Shown: positions 47,683-54,381 of the stretch, one piece after another
Layout: each line of letters starts with the position of its first letter
Position numbering within the stretch: position 1 is the first letter of the stretch
Origin: Rodentibacter caecimuris
GTDB taxonomy: Bacteria; Pseudomonadota; Gammaproteobacteria; Enterobacterales; Pasteurellaceae
Assembly (NCBI RefSeq): GCF_024622045.1
Contig: NZ_JANKBP010000007.1
Direction: 5' to 3' (one strand)
DNA: 64,000 nt
Made by a program: the position numbers and the translations under genes
The notes under the pieces: model-generated
What the model was told of the DNA's origin: nothing
The model's database searches: none
What the model saw: only the letters and a program-made list of their open reading frames with translations

Positions 47683-47856
47683 GAAGGTTTTTATTTTTTT
47701 ATTTGGTTTGTATATTTATTAGTTCATAATACTATGGTTCCTTACCTGATAGTTTTTAAAGAATCATTTAAACCTTCGTTATTTATCTTTACAGTAACAG
47801 TCTTTTGGGGTTATTTAATGATACCTAGTAAGTGCAAGGAAAAAACTAGGATGTAA
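47679..47856 (+). pseudogene. Frameshifted two-helix immunity-like gene
   Basis: ATG at 47679 overlaps the stop of the preceding gene (ATGA). It reads MRRFLFFYLVCIFISS then stops at 47729. Shifting one base after about residue 15 restores HNTMVPYLIVFKESFKPSLF and TVTVFWGYLMIPSKCKEK to a stop at 47856. The joined product would be about 58 residues with two helices, like the other small immunity proteins. One base appears missing. The 3' end runs into the toxin repeat at 47848. Confidence 0.5.
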
Positions 47857-48115
47857 TGAAAGTACCGCTTTTATCTAAATTAAAACCGGGTGCACAGGCA
47901 TTAAATAGTGCGGCGTTTGATTTTGTATATGAGGTGAATAAACCGGAGGCTACAGATGTACAAGTAAAAAAGAGATTATTGGTTCTATGGCTGGTAATGG
48001 AGTAGGTTGGTCATCTGAATATATATCTATGAAGGGCACTTCTAAGATATTTTGGAATGTTGTAGGTGGTAGTATAGTTGGAGATGAGCTTAAAAAACTT
48101 ATGAAGAAAACATAA
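47848..48115 (+). pseudogene. Orphan CdiA toxin end, truncated and frameshifted
   Basis: Begins in the 99-bp repeat (DVMKVPLLSKLKPGAQALNS...) matching the expressed toxin. It then diverges: EATDVQVKK, a one-base loss in an A-run (six A, seven needed), then EIIGSMAGNGVGWSSEYISM and FWNVVGGSIVGDELKKLMKKT to TAA at 48113-48115. The end is homologous to that of the expressed toxin (VFLNAVGGAVVSDKAKG) but clearly different in sequence. It has no start and no secretion domain, so it is a silent cassette or fossil. Confidence 0.8.
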
Positions 48116-48140
48116 AAAATCAGAAAAATAAGGATAAATA

Positions 48141-48353
48141 ATGAAAATTATACTAGGTCTATTCAAATATTTTTTGATCATTACATTAATTTTTTTCTTG
48201 TCTCTCATCGCGTTTGAGATAAGCTTAGGAAGTGATGATCTACACTATAGATTACTTCTAGATAAGGCGATGATGATGTCTCTTAAATTTTATTTCATTG
48301 TTTTACCAATTCATTTTTTTGTGTTTAGGAAGGTTAATTCTAATAAAAACTAA
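48141..48353 (+). CDS. Orphan two-helix immunity protein (homologue of the cdiI at 47476)
   Basis: A 70-residue protein with two hydrophobic helices (LFKYFLIITLIFFLSLIAF and MSLKFYFIVLPIHFFVF) and a charged tail. It aligns along its length with the 68-residue protein at 47476: both start MKII, have an acidic loop, and end in SLKF...LPI.F. An AAGGATAA ribosome site precedes it. It is the evident partner of the toxin remnant just upstream and, unlike that remnant, is intact, so it could still protect against a sibling toxin. Confidence 0.72.
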   Translation: MKIILGLFKYFLIITLIFFLSLIAFEISLGSDDLHYRLLLDKAMMMSLKFYFIVLPIHFFVFRKVNSNKN

Positions 48354-48363
48354 TAGAAATATA

Positions 48364-48444
48364 ATGAAGATCATTATTGGAATCCTAGAAGTTAATGTTT
48401 TTGATAACAATGAAAAACAAGTCAAATCCAGTGGAGAAAAATAA
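48364..48444 (+). pseudogene. Short chimera: immunity-like start joined to a toxin-like end
   Basis: A 26-residue frame starts MKIIIGIL, like the two-helix immunity genes. It continues EVNVFDNNEKQVKSSGEK and ends in a TAA that overlaps the next ATG (TAATG), as toxin stops do in this array. It looks like a deletion joining an immunity start to a lost toxin's last codons. Confidence 0.35.
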
Positions 48445-48809
48445 TGAAAAAACAGGTCGATTATAAAACATTAAAGCAATGGTTTTTTGATGATGCTTAT
48501 ATTTGGTGTCAAAGAAAATTTGAAGATGGAAAAATAAAAAATTGGCATAAAGAATTTAATGAATGGGGGGGCTTTAGATAGTTTTGAAGATCATTTTGAT
48601 TTACCAATAGAAAGATTAATGCTAAATGTTATTTTCATTATAACTAATGGAGCAAGGCATATTTAAGCTATCAGATAGTCTTTAATGAAGTACAGGATAT
48701 TTTATTAAATTATAACCTTGATGAGTTGATTTCTGGTTTGGAAGAAGAAAAACAAGATTTTCTTTATGATTTAGATTTAGTTCTGAATAATAGAGAAATT
48801 GAAGAATAG
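48444..48809 (+). pseudogene. Orphan soluble immunity-like gene with two frameshifts
   Basis: Reads MKKQVDYKTLKQWFFDDAYI then WCQRKFEDGKIKNWHKEFNE. A run of seven G at 48555-48561 shifts the frame (six would keep it). The next frame gives ALDSFEDHFDLPIERLMLNV. A second break near 48660 in a T-run follows, then SYQIVFNEVQDILLNYNLDE to TAG at 48807. The restored product is about 120 acidic residues without membrane helices, typical of an immunity protein to a soluble toxin. The family is not identified. Its toxin is missing apart from the fragment at 48364. Confidence 0.65.
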
Positions 48810-48824
48810 CAAGTATAACGTGTG

Positions 48825-48852
48825 TGGATGATTTATCATTCACACACATATT
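48825..48852 (+). terminator. Inverted repeat after the degenerate immunity gene
   Basis: GTGTGTGGATGAT pairs with ATCATTCACACAC with one mismatch, forming a 13-bp stem with a 2-nt centre. There is no clear T-run, so termination is uncertain. A related GTGTGTG-containing tail follows the immunity gene at 57796. The surrounding 48810-48954 shows no gene. Confidence 0.4.
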
Positions 48853-48954
48853 GATATTTTCGTATATGAGATGATATTTCATACATACTATGTCCCGTAG
48901 GTTAAGTATTGAATTAACTAAATCTTACACTCATTAAATATGCCCATAGGATAG

Positions 48955-49056
48955 ACTTATCAGAAACAGTGAAGCAGGCGGCTTAACACTTGATGCGGCA
49001 AACATCAACGCGAAACGTTGGGAAGTAGATACTTGAGCGGAGGCGATTATCATCAG
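48955..49056 (+). repeat. Mosaic seam, copy 1
   Basis: An FHA-repeat fragment (frame reads NSEAGGLTLDAANINAKRWE) is joined directly to the GGDYHQT segment that leads into the cassette-homology repeat. The same junction recurs at 58125-58225 with a few substitutions. In the cdiA body these FHA motifs are not adjacent. Confidence 0.85.
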
Positions 49057-51495
49057 ACAGTGGAAAGTGCGGTCAAAAATAAAGATGCATCCGATAGAGT
49101 GAAAGCGGCACAAGCGTTAGGTTTAGCGGAGAAAGGCTATACGGCTTACATGGACTCAATGCGTGAATTCAGTTTAGGTAATAGTGTGAATGCTAAGGAT
49201 ATCCGCATTACGGCGAGAGAAGGGGATATACGGGCGAAGCAAACGGATTTTACCAGCCGAGATAGTGAGGGCAAACGCCAAGCGGACAGCCGTATTCAAT
49301 TGAATGCTTATAAAGACCTGATATTGGAATCGGGACAAAGTGCTGAGAAATTTAAAGGTAAACAACAAAGTGCGGGCTTTGAATCGGGCGTAGGCTTTGC
49401 GGTTGGCGCACAGACGGGCTTATATATTTACGCCCAAGCGGGATTCACGCAAGGTAAGCAAGAAGAGCGTCATGTTACCCAACATAACAGCCATCTTGAT
49501 ACAGCCCAGTTAAGCCTGACAAGTGGCGGAGACACCACCTTATCCGGTGCGGTAGCAAAAGCGAACCGGATTGATGCAGACATCAAGGGTAATCTCCGGA
49601 TAGAAAGCCGCCAAGATGAACATCTGTCAAAAAGCAGCAGTTCGGGCGGTGGCTTACGGGTACAGGGCGGCATAGGCACGGCGTGGGGCGCAAGCGGTTA
49701 TGCGAATGCTTCAAGTGGCAAGGCACAGGGCAAACAAGTGATTGAACAATCGGGTTTATTTGCCGAGGAGGGCGGTTATCATATTAACGCCGATAATGTT
49801 CATCTGAAAGGCGCAGCGATTGCCTCAACCAATGCGACAAACAGCGAATTGAAAACCAATAAGCTGACTTTTGAGGATATTCAAAATGAAAGTCAAAGCC
49901 GAGCGATAAGCGGCGGCATTAGCGGCAGTGCGAATTTAACCAACATTGTGGGCAATGCCCCGATAACCGGTGTACAAGCCAAACAACAGTCGGAGTTTGC
50001 CAAACTGACCGGCACATCACAAAGCAATCATCTTTCGCCGACGGTTCCGATGTATGACAGCGAGCAAGACAGCAGTATTACCAAAGCGACGTTAACGGAA
50101 GGGCATATCACCTTAAACAAAGATAGCGCCCCAAGAGAAAGCACGGCAGCCGAACTGGGCATCAATACCGACCTCACAGCAGCCAACCGTCAAGTCAGTG
50201 CCCCGAAAGACATTCAAAAGGTGTTGAAAGAGCAGCAAGAACTCAGCCAAGCTATAGGCAATATTGCCGAGGCGACAAGCCGGTATAGCGAACAACAAGC
50301 CCAACGACTAGAACAAGAAGCGGCAGACGCGGCACAACAAGGTGATAGTCAAACGGCAAAAAACAAACAAGAGGAAGCAAAAAAATGGCAGACCGGCGGC
50401 GAGCATAAACGCAAGGTCGAGGCGCTAACTAATGCGATTAGCCTTGCTTTAGCCGGAAAATCTACCGAAGCTATCGCCACAGGTGCGGCTTCACCTTATA
50501 TCAACGAACAAATCAAAAAAGCCACCGAAACCATGCCCGGACTGAATATTCCGGCGCATATCCTGTGGGGAGCGATTGAAGCGGAGCTTGCGGGAGGCAA
50601 AGCGGCAACAGGGGCGATTGCAGCGGGTGTAGGTGAAGCGAGCGCAGAGATATTTTCGAATGGGATATATGGCAAATCGCCAAAGGAACTCACAGAGGAA
50701 GAGAAGCAGAATATCTTAACCTTAAGCAAAGTGGCGGCGGGGGTAGCGAGTGGTTTAACGGCAACCGGCAATAGCGCGGAGAATCTGGCAACAATTAGCA
50801 CAGGGATAACCATTGCGGAAAATGCGGTGGAGCATAATGCAATGGGGATGGTTGGAGCTTCACATTTATCTTATGTGCTTGCGAGAAATGATGAAAATTG
50901 TGACACCCAATGTAAAGAAAAAATCGATAAACTCCAATTAAATAACGCAAATGCCCAGCTAAAAGGTTCAGTGATTACGGCAGCAGCAATTATCAGTCCT
51001 CTTGTAACAACAGAAAGTATGGTTATTGCCGGCGGTTTTGGTAGCGGTTCGGAATTAATTGGTCAATTAATTGAACATAAAGGAGATATTGCCAAGGTAG
51101 ATAAAACGAAAGTCGCAATTTCAGGAGTAACAGGGATCGTAACTCGAAATATGGGTATCTTATCAACCGCTGCGACCAATTCGGCAGTAGAAGCCGGAGA
51201 TGCGTTGAGGACAGGAAAAGAGCCTTGGAAAGAAGCTGCAATGTCATTTATCACAACTACTGTAGGAGGAGCGGTTGGTAAAACAATTGAAACGCCTTTA
51301 AATCATAAATTGAACCCGGCTTGGAAAATTAACTATTTGGAGAAGAAAGGACATTTACCTTATGAGATTTCTGAAAGTTATAAACCGAGCATTATTCCTA
51401 GTGTTATGGGGAATTTTATTGATAATTCAACATCTTGGTACTTAAAACAAAAGATAGATCAAAACATATCTAAGGACGGTAATAATGAAAAATAG
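49018..51495 (+). CDS. Orphan cdiA 3' cassette with alternative toxin end
   Basis: An open frame of 825 codons whose first possible start is TTG; there is no ribosome site, signal or TPS domain, so it is a 5'-truncated cdiA. Residues about 14-407 match the expressed CdiA almost exactly, with a 24-residue deletion. Then a helical pretoxin region leads to VEHN at 604-607, a variant of VENN. The 218-residue toxin region has hydrophobic Gly-rich segments (VITAAAIISPLVTTESMVIA; ITTTVGGAVGKTIETPL) and ends YKPSIIPSVMGN... Expression or secretion would need recombination into cdiA. Confidence 0.82.
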   Translation: MGSRYLSGGDYHQTVESAVKNKDASDRVKAAQALGLAEKGYTAYMDSMREFSLGNSVNAKDIRITAREGDIRAKQTDFTSRDSEGKRQADSRIQLNAYKDLILESGQSAEKFKGKQQSAGFESGVGFAVGAQTGLYIYAQAGFTQGKQEERHVTQHNSHLDTAQLSLTSGGDTTLSGAVAKANRIDADIKGNLRIESRQDEHLSKSSSSGGGLRVQGGIGTAWGASGYANASSGKAQGKQVIEQSGLFAEEGGYHINADNVHLKGAAIASTNATNSELKTNKLTFEDIQNESQSRAISGGISGSANLTNIVGNAPITGVQAKQQSEFAKLTGTSQSNHLSPTVPMYDSEQDSSITKATLTEGHITLNKDSAPRESTAAELGINTDLTAANRQVSAPKDIQKVLKEQQELSQAIGNIAEATSRYSEQQAQRLEQEAADAAQQGDSQTAKNKQEEAKKWQTGGEHKRKVEALTNAISLALAGKSTEAIATGAASPYINEQIKKATETMPGLNIPAHILWGAIEAELAGGKAATGAIAAGVGEASAEIFSNGIYGKSPKELTEEEKQNILTLSKVAAGVASGLTATGNSAENLATISTGITIAENAVEHNAMGMVGASHLSYVLARNDENCDTQCKEKIDKLQLNNANAQLKGSVITAAAIISPLVTTESMVIAGGFGSGSELIGQLIEHKGDIAKVDKTKVAISGVTGIVTRNMGILSTAATNSAVEAGDALRTGKEPWKEAAMSFITTTVGGAVGKTIETPLNHKLNPAWKINYLEKKGHLPYEISESYKPSIIPSVMGNFIDNSTSWYLKQKIDQNISKDGNNEK
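49057..50238 (+). repeat. Cassette-homology repeat, copy 2
   Basis: Counterpart of 44708-45961, with an uptake sequence at 49064-49073. Identity ends sharply after the shared ...KEQQ codons, beyond which the two genes encode different pretoxin regions. Confidence 0.95.
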
Positions 51496-51706
51496 TTTAT
51501 ACAAATTTGTATATGTTTTTATAATTTTTTTTGTTTCATTAAGTCTTACCATTGTAATTCTATCATTTACATTAGATTTATTTATATTTGTATTCTTTAA
51601 TGGAAAGTTATTTGAGGAGATTCCTGTTGGAATATTTATAGGTAATGCTATTGGTGCATTTTTCTTAACTCTTTATTATCTCTGGTATATAAAAAAGAAC
51701 GAATAA
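51485..51706 (+). CDS. Two-helix membrane immunity protein (partner of the 49018 cassette)
   Basis: A 73-residue protein with two hydrophobic helices (VYVFIIFFVSLSLTIVILSF and IFIGNAIGAFFLTLYYLWYI) and basic tail KKNE. It overlaps the end of the orphan toxin frame by 11 bp. Same size, topology and position as the cdiI at 47476 but little sequence in common, as expected for allelic immunity proteins. Confidence 0.68.
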   Translation: MKNSLYKFVYVFIIFFVSLSLTIVILSFTLDLFIFVFFNGKLFEEIPVGIFIGNAIGAFFLTLYYLWYIKKNE

Positions 51707-51766
51707 CTAACTACAAAAATATTGCTGCAACAATAATGTGTCCAGTGGTGGCAAGTTTATGTTTCA

Positions 51767-52366
51767 ATGGATGAATGGAACCAACAATATGAATATGCGG
51801 TGAAACATGACCCGGCATTAGCTGGCGAAATGCAAGGCTATATTTTGGGTAACTTTGGTTCAACCCCGGTTAGCCGACTGGTTGTCGGTGCTGCCGGGGC
51901 GAAGTTGTTGCAGAAATCAGCGGCGTTAGTGAAAAAAGGCGTTGCAAAGACAGGGATATTACCTAATTGGGCAAATGCTAATTCTAAGTTGCCTATTGTT
52001 GGAAAAACGAAAGGGTATGAGACAACAAGAGCTACTTTAAATAATTTGCAAATTGAAGTATCTAAACAGAATAAGCATTTAGAGCATACAAATGAATATA
52101 AGGTTTCTCTTGCTAATGGACAACACAGAAGTATTATCACTGTGAGTTTAGATTCCCTAAAAGGTTATACTGGAACTGGACAACAGGTTGGTAAAATTGA
52201 TGTTGGACTTCCTGGCTCTAAGGAGCGAGTGGACTTTAATAAAAGTATAGGAATTTATATTGATCCTATCACTGGAGATAGAACTCCAACAACAATGGGA
52301 ATTATTCATTATAGTAAAAATGGATATCATATAGTTCCAGCTAAACCAAAGGATAGTATTAAATGA
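51767..52366 (+). CDS. Orphan toxin, type-50-like C-terminal domain
   Basis: A 199-residue frame. The first 85 residues are pretoxin-like (MDEWNQQYEYAVKHDPALAG; a Gly/Ala segment; then the linker NSKLPIVGKTKGYE). The remainder has SKQNKHLEHTNEYK, GKIDVGLPGSKERVDFN and TTMGIIHYSKNGYHIVPAKP. The KQ-KH...HYSKNG-HIVP pattern resembles the polymorphic toxin type 50 family, predicted RNases; I assign this from memory of the motif. It has no secretion signal. It overlaps its immunity gene by 4 bp (ATGA). Confidence 0.6.
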   Translation: MDEWNQQYEYAVKHDPALAGEMQGYILGNFGSTPVSRLVVGAAGAKLLQKSAALVKKGVAKTGILPNWANANSKLPIVGKTKGYETTRATLNNLQIEVSKQNKHLEHTNEYKVSLANGQHRSIITVSLDSLKGYTGTGQQVGKIDVGLPGSKERVDFNKSIGIYIDPITGDRTPTTMGIIHYSKNGYHIVPAKPKDSIK

Positions 52367-52668
52367 ATGATGAGATTATAAGATTAAGGATTATTATCCA
52401 GAATGCTTTAATAGGAAAAATAACAAAAGAGGTTAGAGCAGTTTATATAAAAGTAAATAAAAATTGCATAAGTATTTATGTGGTCATTGACGGTGAGATT
52501 TCTGATTATTGGAATGAAGAAATATATGAGATTGGTACAGATGTTATTTCTAATTTTGATGAAAGTTATATTGTTGATGAAGATTTAGTTAGGGTTGACT
52601 ATCCTATATGCTTATCTTTTAACGATTATATATGTGTGTATAGGCGTTATGAAACACTTACTGTTTAG
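52363..52668 (+). CDS. Immunity protein for the type-50-like toxin
   Basis: A 101-residue soluble acidic protein (SDYWNEEIYEIGTDVISNFD; YIVDEDLVRVDYPICL). The start overlaps the toxin stop (ATGA), the normal arrangement for toxin/immunity pairs. The family is not identified. The stop is followed by CAAG, the same TAGCAAG sequence that follows two other immunity genes in the array. Confidence 0.65.
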   Translation: MNDEIIRLRIIIQNALIGKITKEVRAVYIKVNKNCISIYVVIDGEISDYWNEEIYEIGTDVISNFDESYIVDEDLVRVDYPICLSFNDYICVYRRYETLTV

Positions 52669-52723
52669 CAAGTGTTGACAAAGTCATAAAGCGCAAGAAT
52701 GAGAAACAGGTGGGTGTTATTGA

Positions 52724-53235
52724 CTCAGGCTTATCGTTAATGGTAATTGGGACGCAGCAAGAAATTACAGTTTCCCTGTTTACGGCTATCAAGAGCAAGT
52801 TGATGACGTAATGAAACATGTGCCAAAATGGGCAAACTCTAATTCTAAGTTGCCTATTGTTGGAAAAACGAAAGGTTATGAAAATCAAACTGTTAATTTA
52901 AATGTATCTAGTGGTGCAGAAAATGCAACTTTATATTCCAAGTTAAAATCCAGTTTAGTAGGAAAAGAAATATCTGATGGTCACGCATTTTCTAAACATG
53001 TAATTAAACAAGGAGAGTTTAAAAATGTAAATATTACCACTAGAGAGCAATTTGAAAAGCATATTGAAGATGTAGTAAATAACTATACTTCATTTAAAAG
53101 ATTGTCAAATGGTAGAGTGCGTACTGGCATGAGAAAACAGGTAAAGTTGTTATTCGAAACCCTAAAGCAAAGGATGGTGGAACTGCATTTCAACCAAAAG
53201 ATGGTCGTAAATATTTTGATGAAAAATTAAAATAG
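52724..53235 (+). pseudogene. Orphan RNase-like toxin cassette inactivated by a frameshift
   Basis: Open from about 52724 without a start codon (first ATG 52811). It reads NWDAARNYSFPVYGYQEQVD, then the same NSKLPIVGKTKGYE linker as the preceding toxin. It continues DGHAFSKHVIKQGEFKNV, FEKHIEDVVNNYTSFKRL and SNGRV. There one base is missing near 53119. The restored frame gives YWHEKTGKVVIRNPKAKDGG and TAFQPKDGRKYFDEKLK to TAG at 53233. Paired histidines and the GTAF-P-GR-YF end suggest a small nuclease, perhaps a BECR-fold RNase; the family is uncertain. Confidence 0.65.
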
Positions 53236-53243
53236 GATATTAA

Positions 53244-53435
53244 ATGAAATTAATAGAGAAAAAACAGGATAATGTTTTTATTGTTTTGTCCCAGAAAGAA
53301 GTTCAGTTAATTACTAGTGCACTTGGAGAAATTTCCAATATTTTAGATATAGAGGATTGTGAGACTAGGACAGGTTATAATCTAAATGATTTTGAAAATT
53401 TATTTTATGAATTTAATGTTATTGATGATAGATGA
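53244..53435 (+). CDS. Small immunity protein after the frameshifted RNase-like toxin
   Basis: A 63-residue protein (MKLIEKKQDNVFIVLSQKEV; ALGEISNILDIEDCETRTGY; NDFENLFYEFNVIDDR), acidic and soluble, starting 8 bp after the toxin stop. Position and composition indicate immunity. It is intact although its toxin is broken. Confidence 0.6.
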   Translation: MKLIEKKQDNVFIVLSQKEVQLITSALGEISNILDIEDCETRTGYNLNDFENLFYEFNVIDDR

Positions 53436-53498
53436 AATTTTTTCTATTAAAACAATTTTTAAATCTGATACTGGAATAAATTCTTAGGAGAAGAAAAA

Positions 53499-53716
53499 GT
53501 GATAAAAAAGAGGAATATCTCTGCCCTTGTTGTATGAATTATTCGTTATCAACAGAAAGAGAATATGAAGTTTGTAGTATTTGTGGATGGGAAGATGATC
53601 CAGTTCAATTTGAGGCTCCTGATTTTTTTGGAGGAGCTAATCAAATGAGTTTAAATGATGCACGAAAGTGTTTCGAAGAGTATACGAATATAAATTGCAA
53701 AAAGATCAAAGCGTAA
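53499..53716 (+). pseudogene. CPCC-family cysteine-rich protein with a frameshift at its start
   Basis: The frame containing EEYLCPCCMNYSLS, EVCSICGWEDDPVQFEAPDF and FGGANQMSLNDARKCFEEY is characteristic of the small CPCC family often found among polymorphic-toxin immunity genes. No ATG precedes the CPCC motif. A GTG at 53499, spaced well from AGGAG, would read VIKK- into it if the A-run at 53504-53509 had seven rather than six A. Starting at ATG 53534 would drop the CPCC cysteines. No partner toxin is visible between 53436 and 53498. Confidence 0.6.
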
Positions 53717-53768
53717 TTTTGTAACCTATTTGGGCGATATTATGAAAAAATGTAGGAGCATATGTGTA

Positions 53769-54381
53769 AAACGATAGTATTCAAAATACGCAATGGGTAG
53801 ATGCACAAAACCTCAAAGCCGGTTACAAACTGTTATCGGAAAATAATCAATGGCAAACCGTAAAAGGGGTGAGCATCAAACGTGAAAAACTGAGTGCGTA
53901 TAACTTAATGGTCGAAACGGATCACACTTACTTCATTAAAGGTGCAGGTGAAGATACTGACGGTGTGTGGGTGCATAATGATTGCTGGCAAGCCTTACCG
54001 AAAGGGGCAAAACAAGTGAAAGATATTGACGGTTATCCTGCCTATCAATTTAAAGATAGTAGCGGGCAGACGGTGACGGTGTTGAAAAAGGATTTAAATC
54101 GTTTTGAAACGCCAAATCATCGAGTCGGTGTGGAACCGCATTTTAACCGCTTATCCCAACAAATTGATGCTGAAACCGGGCGCTATCTCTCAACGGGGAA
54201 TGCGGTTGACGGGCTTTATAATCGCTCTTATTTACGTTCGGAGACAATGCAGAAAGTCTTTGCAAATTATGAAAAACTACCGAATGGGGATTATAGAAAT
54301 AAAGTTTCTCGTCAGGTAGTGAAAAGCCCAATTGATATCGAAAAGTGGCAGTTTGGCAAAAGTCACCAAAACGAGCTTTGA
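53769..54381 (+). pseudogene. HINT-domain / GH-E-like nuclease toxin fragment
   Basis: Open from about 53769 with no start. The first part is the C-terminal half of a pretoxin HINT domain: TQWVDAQNLKAGYKLLSENN, then LSAYNLMVETDHTYFIKGAG and the cleavage-site-like VWVHNDCW. The toxin part reads YPAYQFKDSSGQTVTVLKKD ... NYEKLPNGDYRNKVSRQVVK and SPIDI. GH-E family nucleases continue with an essential Gly-His after such a segment. Here the sequence jumps at GATATC (54334-54339) into FHA-repeat DNA, so the nuclease end and its immunity gene are lost. Family assignment is from recalled motifs. Confidence 0.6.
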
